DNA of 64,000 bases from NCBI RefSeq assembly GCF_000349945.1, contig NC_020516.1:1364001-1428000 (forward strand), given 5' to 3'. The notes under the pieces were generated by a model, which saw only the letters and a list, made by a program, of their open reading frames with translations, had not been told where the DNA came from and did no database searches. The DNA is from Azoarcus sp. KH32C. GTDB lineage: Bacteria; Pseudomonadota; Gammaproteobacteria; Burkholderiales; Rhodocyclaceae. This document shows positions 8,279-16,735 of this stretch, in pieces. The position numbers were made by a program, and so were the translations under genes. Position 1 is the stretch's first letter. Each line of letters starts with the position of its first letter.

Positions 8279-9007
8279 ATGACTTACTGTGTTGGGATGT
8301 GTCTGCAGGCGGGACTCGTGTTTCTGTCCGATTCGCGCACGAATGCCGGGGTCGATCACATCAACACCTTCCGCAAGATGCGCACCTGGCAGCGGCCGGG
8401 CGAGCGCGTGATCGTGATGCTCACGTCCGGCAACCTGTCGATCAGCCAATCGGTGGGCAACATCCTCACCGAGCGGTTGGCGCTGGCCGATTCGACCAAT
8501 CTCTTCAAGGCGCCGAACATGTTCGAGGTGGCGCGCCATGTGGGAGAGGTGGTGCGCGAGGTGCATCGGCGCGACGCCGAGGCCTTGAGCGAGTTCGGCG
8601 TCGAGTTCAACGCGTCGATGGTCGTGGGCGGACAAATCCTCGGCGAGCCGCCGCGCCTGTTCAACGTCTATGCGGCAGGCAATTTCATCGAGTCCACCGA
8701 GGACACGCCCTACATCCAGATCGGCGAGTCCAAGTACGGCAAGCCCATCATCGATCGCGTCGTCAAGTACGGGACGTCGCTGTCCGACGCGGCCAAGTGC
8801 GCGCTGGTGTCGATGGACTCGACGATCCGGTCGAACCTGTCGGTGGGGCTGCCGCTGGACCTGTGCGTCGTCGAGCGCGATGCGCTGGCGATCAAGTCGC
8901 ATGTCTCGATCACCTTCGAGAACGCCTATTACCAGCAGATTCGCAGCCAGTGGGGCGAGCGATTGCGCGAGGCGTTTGCCGAATTGCCGAATCCGGACTG
9001 GTTGTAA
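8279..9007 (+). CDS. Anbu, bacterial proteasome-like peptidase
   Basis: A 242-residue Ntn-hydrolase fold protein of the Anbu (BPH) family, the presumed ancestral bacterial relative of the 20S proteasome beta subunit and HslV. The start is ATG 8279, chosen because CAGGAG lies eight bases upstream and because processing then exposes Thr2 (MTYCVGMCLQ) as N-terminal nucleophile. Other family blocks are GLVFLSDSRTNAGVD, ERVIVMLTSGNLSISQ, and the region with ESKYGKPIIDR. It follows the alpha-E gene by 14 bases and precedes a transglutaminase-like gene, the typical Anbu context. Assembled Anbu forms open helical or ring structures; substrate unknown. Confidence 0.93.
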   Translation: MTYCVGMCLQAGLVFLSDSRTNAGVDHINTFRKMRTWQRPGERVIVMLTSGNLSISQSVGNILTERLALADSTNLFKAPNMFEVARHVGEVVREVHRRDAEALSEFGVEFNASMVVGGQILGEPPRLFNVYAAGNFIESTEDTPYIQIGESKYGKPIIDRVVKYGTSLSDAAKCALVSMDSTIRSNLSVGLPLDLCVVERDALAIKSHVSITFENAYYQQIRSQWGERLREAFAELPNPDWL

Positions 9008-9019
9008 CCGACATGCAGG

Positions 9020-9044
9020 CGGGCATCGCCGGTAGCGGTGCCCG
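9020..9044 (+). terminator. Hairpin between anbu and the large transglutaminase gene
   Basis: Ten-pair stem (CGGGCATCGC with GCGGTGCCCG, one G-T pair) and five-base loop, 13 bases after the Anbu stop. There is no T run, so it may stabilise the 3' end or reduce read-through rather than terminate. The rest of the 130-base gap holds only a GCGCGC inverted repeat and the next ribosome site. Confidence 0.45.
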
Positions 9045-9137
9045 TCGGACGACGAGTCGTACGAGCGCGCGGCAGCGCGCGCTGCGGCCGTTTGCGACCG
9101 CCGATCCCCAACAAATGCGAATAACGGAGAAACAGTC

Positions 9138-12100
9138 GTGTCGATCCACGTTGCCCTGAACCACGTCACCCATTACCGCTACGACCGTCCGATCAACGTC
9201 GGGCCGCAGGTCGTGCGTCTGCGCCCGTGCCCGCACAGCCGCACGCGCATCCTGTCCTACTCGTTGAAAGTGTTGCCGGAGAAGCATTTCATCAACTGGC
9301 AACAGGATCCCCAGGGCAACTATCTCGCGCGCCTGGTGTTTCCAGACAAGACGCGCGAGTTCCGCGTCGAGGTCGATCTCGTCGCCGAAATGGCGGTGCA
9401 CAACCCCTTCGATTTCTTTCTGGAGCCCGAGGCCGAGCACTATCCGTTTTCATACAGCGACGAACTGCGCGTCGAACTCGCGCCCTACCTGCATAAGCAG
9501 CCGGTCGGCGAGGCGCTCGGCGAGCGCTTCGCGGCCTATCTCGGCACGATTTCGCGCGAGAAGCAGCGCATCGTGCCTTTCCTCGTCGCACTCAACGCGC
9601 AGCTGCAAAAGGACATCGACTACCTGATCCGCCTCGAACCCGGCGTGCAGACCCCGGAGGAGACGCTTGCCAATGGCAGCGGCTCGTGCCGCGACTCGGC
9701 CTGGCTGCTGGTGCAACTGCTGCGCTACCTCGGGCTCGCGGCGCGTTTCGTGTCCGGCTACCTGATCCAGCTCACGGCCGACGTCAAATCGCTCGACGGG
9801 CCCTCGGGGCCGGAAGCCGACTTCACCGATCTGCACGCGTGGTGCGAGGTCTATCTGCCCGGTGCCGGCTGGGTGGGCCTGGATCCGACTTCGGGCCTCT
9901 TTGCCGGCGAGGGCCATATTCCGCTCGCCTGCAGTCCTGAACCGTCGTCCGCGGCACCGATCAGCGGAATGATCGACGACTGCGAATGTGAATTCGCCCA
10001 CACGATGAAGGTCGAGCGCATCTGGGAAGCGCCGCGCGTCACCAAGCCCTATGGCGAGGAAGTCTGGGCGCGCATCGAGGCCCTTGGCCACGCGATCGAC
10101 CGTCAACTCGAAGCCGCCGACGTGCGCCTGACGATGGGGGGCGAGCCGACTTTCGTGTCCGTCGACGACCCGGACGGCGAGGAGTGGAACACGGCCGCGC
10201 TCGGGCCGACCAAGCGCTTGCTCGCAGCCGATCTCTACCATCGCCTGCGCGAAAAATACGGCGCGCAGGGACTGATGCACTTCGGCCAGGGCAAGTGGTA
10301 TCCCGGCGAGCAGTTGCCGCGCTGGTCGCTCAACGCCTACTGGCGGCGCGACGGCGAGCCGATCTGGAGCAATCCCGAACTCTATGCGGACGAGGGCAAA
10401 TCGTCAGGCGCGGACGCCGCCATCGCGAACCGCTTCCTGCGCGGCGTCGCCGAACGGCTCGCCGTCGACCCGAAATACATCTTCGACGCCTTCGAGGACA
10501 CCTTCTACTACCTGTGGCGCGAGCGTCGCCTGCCGGTCAATGTCGATCCCTTCGATTCGCGTCTCGACGACCCGCTCGAACGCGAACGCCTGCGCCGCGT
10601 CTTCGAGCATGGTCTGCCGAACGCCGTCGGATCGGTGCTGCCGATCGGACGCAGTCCCTGGGGCGCATGGACGACGGGGCCGTGGTTCCTGCGCGATGAC
10701 CGCTGCTACCTGATCCCGGGCGATTCGCCGATCGGCTATCGCCTGCCGCTCGACGCCCAGCCGTGGGCCAGCAAGGCGGACTATCCGTACATTCATACGC
10801 CCGACCCCACGCAGCCGGTGGCTCCGCTCGCAAGCTACGCCGCGCTGCGCCAGCAGAGCCGGTCCGCGCGGCCGCCCCAGGCGACGCAGGGCCCATTGCG
10901 GAGCGGGGCAGGGCGAGCGGGCCCCGATGGCGCAGCAGCGGATCGCATCCCCGGCGCAAAGGAGTCGGCCGCCTGGATCACGCGCACGGCGATGTGCGCG
11001 CAGCCGCGCGACGGCAACCTCTATGTCTTCATGCCGCCGACCGAGTCGCTCGACGACTACCTCGCGATCGTCGCGGCCGTCGAAGCCACCGCCGAGGCGC
11101 TCGGCCAGCCCATCATCATGGAAGGCTACGAGCCGCCGTCCGATCCGCGTCTCGCCCATTTCCGCATCACTCCGGATCCGGGCGTGATCGAGGTGAATAT
11201 CCACCCCGCGAACAACTGGGACGAACTCGTCGACCGCACCACGCACCTCTACGAAGCGGCTCGGCAATCGCGTCTATCGACCGAGAAATTCATGCTCGAC
11301 GGTCGCCACACCGGCACCGGCGGCGGAAACCACTTCGTCCTCGGCGGCGCGACCACGAACGACTCGCCCTTCTTGCGCCGTCCCGATTTGCTGCGCAGCC
11401 TCGTCAGCTACTGGCACAACCATCCTTCGCTGTCCTACCTTTTTTCCGGGCTCTTCATCGGTCCGACCTCGCAGGCGCCGCGCATCGACGAGGCGCGCAA
11501 CGATTCGATCTACGAGATCGAGATCGCCTTCCGCGAGATGGAGCGTCGGATCGGCAGCGACGGTAATTGCCCGCCCTGGCTCGTCGATCGGCTGATGCGT
11601 AACCTGCTGATCGACGTCACCGGCAACACCCATCGCGCCGAATTCTGCATCGACAAGCTCTATTCGCCCGACGGTCCGACCGGCCGCCATGGGCTGCTCG
11701 AGCTGCGCGCCTTCGAGATGCCGCCGCACGCCCGGATGTCGCTCACGCAGCAGTTGCTGCTACGTGGCCTCGTCGCGCGCTTCTGGCAACAGCCCTACCA
11801 GCCCGAACGCCTCGTACGCTGGGGCACCGAACTGCACGACCGCTTCATGCTGCCGCACTTCGTCCGGCAGGACTTCGAGGACGTGATCGCTGAGATGAAC
11901 GATTTCGGCCTGCCGGTCCAGGCCGATTGGTTCGCCCCGCATTTCGAATTCCGCTTCCCGAAGATCGGCGACTTCGCCGTGCGCGGCATCGACGTCGAAC
12001 TGCGCCACGCGCTCGAACCCTGGCACGTGATGGGCGAGGAGGGCGCGCCGGGCGGAACGGTGCGCTTCGTCGATTCGTCGGTGGAGCGCCTGCAGGTCAA

Positions 12101-12503
12101 GGTGAACGGCATGCCGCCAGACCGCTATGTGCTCGCCGTGAATGGCCAGGCGCTGCCGCTGCAGCGCACCGGTACGGTCGGCGAAGCCGTGGCCGGCGTC
12201 CGCTACCGCGCCTGGCAGCCCGCCTCCTGCCTGCATCCGACAATCGGCGTCGATGCGCCGCTCACCTTCGACCTCGTCGACACCTGGATGAAGCGCTCGA
12301 TGGGCGGTGCGCAATACCACGTCGCCCACCCTGGCGGGCGCAACTACGACACCTTCCCGGTCAATGCCTTCGAGGCCGAGTCGCGTCGTCTCGCACGCTT
12401 CTTCCGCTTCGGTCACACGCCCGGCGGAGGTCTGTCACGGATCGAAGCGGCGGAGCGCAACGCGACCTTCCCATTCACGCTAGACTTGCGAGCATCACGA
12501 TAG
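9138..12503 (+). CDS. Large transglutaminase-like protein with C-terminal DUF2126 region
   Basis: A 1121-residue protein. The start is GTG 9138, supported by GGAG eight bases upstream and by the conserved beginning SIHVALNHVTHYRYDRP. The N-terminal part is a transglutaminase-like cysteine peptidase domain with the triad C184 (GSGSCRDSAW), H233 (DLHAWCEVYL) and D249 (GLDPTSGL). The remaining about 800 residues are the DUF2126 type region, with LTMGGEPTFVSVDDPDGEEW, HFGQGKWYPGEQLPRWSLN, a proline- and alanine-rich linker about 565-610, and TGTGGGNHFVLGG. It probably hydrolyses or transfers amide or peptide bonds made by the neighbouring ATP-grasp ligases. No signal peptide is evident. The downstream gene starts 18 bases later. 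Confidence 0.9.
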   Translation: MSIHVALNHVTHYRYDRPINVGPQVVRLRPCPHSRTRILSYSLKVLPEKHFINWQQDPQGNYLARLVFPDKTREFRVEVDLVAEMAVHNPFDFFLEPEAEHYPFSYSDELRVELAPYLHKQPVGEALGERFAAYLGTISREKQRIVPFLVALNAQLQKDIDYLIRLEPGVQTPEETLANGSGSCRDSAWLLVQLLRYLGLAARFVSGYLIQLTADVKSLDGPSGPEADFTDLHAWCEVYLPGAGWVGLDPTSGLFAGEGHIPLACSPEPSSAAPISGMIDDCECEFAHTMKVERIWEAPRVTKPYGEEVWARIEALGHAIDRQLEAADVRLTMGGEPTFVSVDDPDGEEWNTAALGPTKRLLAADLYHRLREKYGAQGLMHFGQGKWYPGEQLPRWSLNAYWRRDGEPIWSNPELYADEGKSSGADAAIANRFLRGVAERLAVDPKYIFDAFEDTFYYLWRERRLPVNVDPFDSRLDDPLERERLRRVFEHGLPNAVGSVLPIGRSPWGAWTTGPWFLRDDRCYLIPGDSPIGYRLPLDAQPWASKADYPYIHTPDPTQPVAPLASYAALRQQSRSARPPQATQGPLRSGAGRAGPDGAAADRIPGAKESAAWITRTAMCAQPRDGNLYVFMPPTESLDDYLAIVAAVEATAEALGQPIIMEGYEPPSDPRLAHFRITPDPGVIEVNIHPANNWDELVDRTTHLYEAARQSRLSTEKFMLDGRHTGTGGGNHFVLGGATTNDSPFLRRPDLLRSLVSYWHNHPSLSYLFSGLFIGPTSQAPRIDEARNDSIYEIEIAFREMERRIGSDGNCPPWLVDRLMRNLLIDVTGNTHRAEFCIDKLYSPDGPTGRHGLLELRAFEMPPHARMSLTQQLLLRGLVARFWQQPYQPERLVRWGTELHDRFMLPHFVRQDFEDVIAEMNDFGLPVQADWFAPHFEFRFPKIGDFAVRGIDVELRHALEPWHVMGEEGAPGGTVRFVDSSVERLQVKVNGMPPDRYVLAVNGQALPLQRTGTVGEAVAGVRYRAWQPASCLHPTIGVDAPLTFDLVDTWMKRSMGGAQYHVAHPGGRNYDTFPVNAFEAESRRLARFFRFGHTPGGGLSRIEAAERNATFPFTLDLRASR

Positions 12504-12521
12504 GTTGGCGCACGAGACCTG

Positions 12522-15137
12522 ATGCCGCAATCCTTGCTCTCGCTCTATGCCCGTCCGACGGTCCGGTACGACGAACTCCTGTCGGCGGGCGACAAGCTGC
12601 GGCCACACTGGCAGCCGCTGCTCGATGCCCTCGGTGCGTCGACCCCGGAGCAGATGCGTGCGCGCCAGCAATTCATCGCCGAGCGCATCCGCGAGAACGG
12701 TACGACCTACAACGTCTACGCCGATCCGCAAGGGACCGACCGGCCGTGGACGGTGGACCCGCTGCCGTTCATCCTGCCGATCGAGGAATGGGCGCAAGTC
12801 GAGGCGGCCGTCGCGCAACGTGCACACCTCCTCGACCGCGTGCTGGCGGATCTCTATGGTCCGCAGAACCTCATCCGCACCGGGGCGCTTCCTGCAGCGC
12901 TGGTGTATGGTCACAACGGCTTCCTGTGGCCCTGCCTGGGAACGTTCCCGCCGTCCGGCCATTTCCTGCACGTCTACGCCGCCGATCTCGCCCGCTCGCC
13001 GGACGGCCGCTGGTGGGTGATCGCCGACCGCACGCAGGGACCGTCGGGCGCGGGCTACGCGCTGGAAAACCGCCTGATCGTGTCGCGCCTTTTTCCGGAC
13101 CAGTTTCGCGACCAGCGTGTCCTCCACCTCGCGGATTTCTTCCGCCACATGCAGGACAGCCTTGCCCGCTGGGCGCCGGTCGATGCCGGCGAAACCCCGT
13201 TTATCGTCCTTCTCAGCCCGGGCCCCTACAACGAGACCTACTTCGAGCAATCCTACCTCGCGCGCTATCTCGGCTTCCCGCTCGTCGAGGGGCAGGATCT
13301 CACCGTGCGGGGCAACACCGTCTACGTGAAGACGCTCGCGGGTTTGCGCCGCGTGCACGTCATCCTCCGGCGCCTCGACGACGATTACGCCGATCCGCTC
13401 GAATTGCGCGGCGAATCCTCGCTCGGCGTTCCCGGCCTGGTCCAGGCTGCTCGTAGCGGGCGCGTGTTGCTCGCGAACGCGCTGGGCAGCGGCGTGCTCG
13501 AATCCGCGGGCCTGCTCGCTTTTCTGCCGAAGCTCGCCGAGCACCTGCTGGGCGAACCGCTTGCGATGCCGGCCGTCGCGACCTGGTGGTGCGGCGAATC
13601 ACCGGCCCTCGATTACGTCATCGAACACCTCGAATCCCTTGTCATCAAGCCGGCCTATCCTTCGCAACGCATGGAGCCGGTGTTCGGCCGCGACCTCTCG
13701 GCAGCCGAACGCGATCACTGGGCCGAACGCCTGCGGCAGCGGCCGCATGCCTACGTCGGCCAGGAGATCGTCCAACTGTCGCAGGCGCCCGTACTGTCCG
13801 GGGCCTCCCCGTCGCTGGATCGCCGCCTGCTGGCGCGTGCGATCGGCGTGCGCGTTTATGCCGTCGCGACGCCCGAAGGCTGGCGCGTGATGCCTGGCGG
13901 CCTGACCCGGGTCGCCGGCAGCGGCAAGGTCGATATCCTGTCGATGCAGCGCGGCGGCTCGTCCAAGGATACCTGGGTACTTTCCGACAAACCCGTCAGC
14001 CAGTTCTCGCTCCTCAAGGGAGTGCTCGGCGCGCGCGACATCGTGCGCGCCGGTCCGCAGATCGCCAGCCGCGCCGTCGAGAATCTCTTCTGGCTCGGCC
14101 GCTACGCCGAGCGCGTCGAAAACAGCGCCCGGCTGCTGCGCTTCGCCTGCGAACGGCTCAATCTGGAGGGCGAATCGTCCTTGAAGCAAAAGGGCCTGGC
14201 TGCGGAACCGTCGCTTCTCGGCACCGACGAGCCGGGTCAACTCGCTGCCGCGATCCGCTATTGCGAACTCTTCTGGCTGCTGCCCCCGGCGAAAGGACGC
14301 TCGGTCCTGCGCCGACTCATCGAGGGCGTGCACGACGAGCGCAATCCGGGCAGCCTCGCGAGCACCTTGCGTCGCACGCTATGGGCCGCGACGCAGGTTC
14401 GCGACCGCCTGTCGCTCGACCACTGGCACTCGCTGAACCGCATGCACGACATCCTGCGACGCCGCCAGGCCGACGCCAACGGCACCGATCCGCTCGCCGA
14501 CGTGTCGATGGCGAGCCTGCCTTCGACGCTCGACCGCCTGCTGCTCGCCTGCGTGTCGCTGTCCGGCTTCGCGATGGACGACATGATGCGCGATGCGGGC
14601 TGGCGCTTCCTCGTACTCGGGCGCCGCATCGAGCGCCTGCAAAGCCGCTGCCAGACCGTTGCACATTTCCTCGACGGCTGCAGCGGCCAACCCTCGGGCA
14701 TCGAGGCCCTGTTGCAGCTTGCTGACTGCGCCGAGACCTACCGCCAGCGCTACCTCCGCACGCCCGACATCCTCCCCACGCTCGACCTCGTCGTCTTCGA
14801 CGCCGACAATCCGCATTCGGTGATCTTCCAGGTCGACATGCTCCTGCGCTACCTCGAGTCCCTGTTGGGGGAGTTCCTGCGCGTCTCGGACGCCGATTAC
14901 GGCCTGTCCGATTTCCGGGACATCTCCAACACACTGCGAGCCTTTCCGCTGGAGGACCTCGAACTGGGCCGCAAGGACTGTCATCCAAGCGAGCAGGCCT
15001 GCGCCAATTGCGGCGGCTGCACCGAGCTCGCGGCGCAACTGCGACTGCTGTATGCCGCGGCCGGCGCATTGTCGAACCGCATCGCCGAACGCTTCTTCGC
15101 CCACGTCGCGCCCACGTCGCGCGTGCTGTCGACCTGA
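12522..15137 (+). CDS. Circularly permuted ATP-grasp / alpha-E fusion protein
   Basis: An 871-residue two-domain protein. The N-terminal about 490 residues are a second circularly permuted ATP-grasp ligase (ADPQGTDRPWTVDPLPF, GYALENRLIVSRLFP, ESSLGVPGLVQAARSGRV, QRGGSSKDTWVLS). From about 515 follows an alpha-E domain (SRAVENLFWLGRYAERVEN). It is thus a fused version of the two separate genes at 5.7-8.3 kb. Near the C-terminus are four cysteines, C820, C827, C830 and C833 (C-x6-C-x2-C-x2-C), a possible metal site that the separate alpha-E protein lacks. The ATG lies 18 bases after the large transglutaminase gene; the next gene starts two bases after its stop. Confidence 0.9.
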   Translation: MPQSLLSLYARPTVRYDELLSAGDKLRPHWQPLLDALGASTPEQMRARQQFIAERIRENGTTYNVYADPQGTDRPWTVDPLPFILPIEEWAQVEAAVAQRAHLLDRVLADLYGPQNLIRTGALPAALVYGHNGFLWPCLGTFPPSGHFLHVYAADLARSPDGRWWVIADRTQGPSGAGYALENRLIVSRLFPDQFRDQRVLHLADFFRHMQDSLARWAPVDAGETPFIVLLSPGPYNETYFEQSYLARYLGFPLVEGQDLTVRGNTVYVKTLAGLRRVHVILRRLDDDYADPLELRGESSLGVPGLVQAARSGRVLLANALGSGVLESAGLLAFLPKLAEHLLGEPLAMPAVATWWCGESPALDYVIEHLESLVIKPAYPSQRMEPVFGRDLSAAERDHWAERLRQRPHAYVGQEIVQLSQAPVLSGASPSLDRRLLARAIGVRVYAVATPEGWRVMPGGLTRVAGSGKVDILSMQRGGSSKDTWVLSDKPVSQFSLLKGVLGARDIVRAGPQIASRAVENLFWLGRYAERVENSARLLRFACERLNLEGESSLKQKGLAAEPSLLGTDEPGQLAAAIRYCELFWLLPPAKGRSVLRRLIEGVHDERNPGSLASTLRRTLWAATQVRDRLSLDHWHSLNRMHDILRRRQADANGTDPLADVSMASLPSTLDRLLLACVSLSGFAMDDMMRDAGWRFLVLGRRIERLQSRCQTVAHFLDGCSGQPSGIEALLQLADCAETYRQRYLRTPDILPTLDLVVFDADNPHSVIFQVDMLLRYLESLLGEFLRVSDADYGLSDFRDISNTLRAFPLEDLELGRKDCHPSEQACANCGGCTELAAQLRLLYAAAGALSNRIAERFFAHVAPTSRVLST

Positions 15138-15139
15138 CC

Positions 15140-16072
15140 ATGCGGTATCACGTCCTCCACGCCACCACCTACGATTACACAATGCCGGTCCAGCTGGCCC
15201 GGCATCTGCTGCACCTGACGCCGCGAGAGTGCTCGTGGCAGCGGCTGGAATCGCACTCGTTGCAGATCGACCCTCGGCCGACGTCGCGCCTCGAGCTGAG
15301 TGACGCCTTCGGCAATCCCGTCACCTGCATCGAACTAGCAGTGCCCCATGATCATCTGCACGTCGAAAGCGAAATGTCGCTCGACGTCGCACCCCGGCCC
15401 TGGCATGGAAAGCTCGACGACACCGACAGCTGGGAAGCCGTCCGCGAGCGCCTCTGTTATCACGCGCGTTCCCTTTCGGACGACCTCATCGAAGCCGAGC
15501 GGATGCGCTTCGAATCGCCCGGCGTTCGCGTCAAGCGAGAACTGGAGGAATATGCCGCTCCCTCCTTCACAGCGGAACGGCCCCTGGTCGACGCGGTGCT
15601 GGACCTGATGACCCGGATCCACACCGAATTCCACTACGACCCCGAGGCCACCGATGTCGACACGAGCGTGCTCGAGGTCCTCGAACGCAAACGCGGCGTC
15701 TGCCAGGACTTCGCTCACCTGATGGTCGGCTGTCTGCGTTCGCTGGGGCTCGCCGCGCGTTACGTGTCCGGCTACCTGCGGACCGATCCGCCGCCCGGCG
15801 AACCCCGCATGGTCGGCGCCGACGCCTCCCACGCCTGGGCCGCGGTCTTCGTCCCGAACCACGGCTGGGTCGAATTCGACCCCACCAACAACTGCCTCGC
15901 CGACGAACGCCACCTCGTCATCGGCTGGGGACGGGACTTCGTCGACGTCTCGCCGATTCGGGGTGTGATTCAGGGCGGGGGGGAGCACACGCTGGAGGTG
16001 GGGGTTACCGTGACACCTGTCGATAAGGAGGAGGGTGGCGCGGTAGTTCGACCGCCGGCGGCAGTTAGCTAA
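15140..16072 (+). CDS. Transglutaminase-like cysteine peptidase (small)
   Basis: A 310-residue protein with an N-terminal beta domain (RYHVLHATTYDYTMPVQLARH) and a transglutaminase-like core. The triad is C188 (RGVCQDFAHLM), H231 (ASHAWAAVF) and D247 (EFDPTNN). It starts two bases after the stop of the ATP-grasp/alpha-E fusion, so it is coupled to it and ends the cluster. Proteins of this type accompany ATP-grasp/alpha-E pairs in many bacteria. They may cleave the ligase product, but the reaction is unknown. The last about 25 residues are loosely conserved in character. Confidence 0.9.
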   Translation: MRYHVLHATTYDYTMPVQLARHLLHLTPRECSWQRLESHSLQIDPRPTSRLELSDAFGNPVTCIELAVPHDHLHVESEMSLDVAPRPWHGKLDDTDSWEAVRERLCYHARSLSDDLIEAERMRFESPGVRVKRELEEYAAPSFTAERPLVDAVLDLMTRIHTEFHYDPEATDVDTSVLEVLERKRGVCQDFAHLMVGCLRSLGLAARYVSGYLRTDPPPGEPRMVGADASHAWAAVFVPNHGWVEFDPTNNCLADERHLVIGWGRDFVDVSPIRGVIQGGGEHTLEVGVTVTPVDKEEGGAVVRPPAAVS

Positions 16073-16168
16073 ACGCTGAATGCGTTCTCGTTCTGAGCAG
16101 GATCGATGGGAAATCGCCCTCAGTCGGTGTAGCTTCCACGAAAGGGGGAGAGCCCGCCTGTCACCGGC

Positions 16169-16693
16169 TCACAGGTCTTTTTTATTCTCGCACGTGTTCA
16201 TGTCGTCCTCGTCGCACGGCACGGCACCGTTTATTCGGTACCAGTGTTGGAGGGCTTCACTTGCGCACGCGAAGTCTGCCGACGTGCTCCTTCCTCCGCC
16301 AGAAACGCGGATCCCAACGGAGTCCGTCGGTGTCTCCGTTTCTTCATAAGATGAGTAGACGGAATACTGGTAGCGGCCGTTGGAGAAAGACAGCGCAAAC
16401 CGGTCTGTACCCGGTCTGAAATAGTGGTAGTAGGAAAATTTCTGCGGCGATTTTTTTCGGGTTAACGGGTATTCGAACTCAATCCGTCCTGGTGCACCGA
16501 AGCGGTATACGAGGTAGCCATTCTTTCGGTCCCTCTGCAGGTCTCTTGACGCGCAAATCGAGGCCACTTTCGACGACTTCGCAATTCGGCAAGAGAAAAC
16601 CACGTCTTCGTCGCCTGCGCAGTGGCTTGTGCCTGCGTCTGCGGGATTTGTGGCGGAAAATGCAAGAGCTACGAGGGCAAGTTTGTGTCGCAT
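16169..16693 (-). CDS. Small secreted six-cysteine protein, candidate immunity protein
   Basis: A 174-residue protein of no family I recognise. A short signal peptide (about 1-20, cut after PADA) is followed by six cysteines (C25, C35, C47, C143, C160, C168), which would suit disulfides in the periplasm. The centre is rich in Tyr, Phe and Arg (YLVYRFGAPGRIEFEYP). It lies 42 bases downstream of the 321-residue secreted protein and ends the vgrG-effector transcription unit. The position and predicted periplasmic location fit an immunity protein against a peptidoglycan-targeting effector; this is inference. Base composition is visibly A+T-richer than in flanking genes, suggesting horizontal origin. 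Confidence 0.6.
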   Translation of the reverse strand: MRHKLALVALAFSATNPADAGTSHCAGDEDVVFSCRIAKSSKVASICASRDLQRDRKNGYLVYRFGAPGRIEFEYPLTRKKSPQKFSYYHYFRPGTDRFALSFSNGRYQYSVYSSYEETETPTDSVGIRVSGGGRSTSADFACASEALQHWYRINGAVPCDEDDMNTCENKKDL

Positions 16694-16735
16694 GGGCGGG
16701 TCAATCCGATTGACGAGGGCGCGAGTTGAGGAGCC

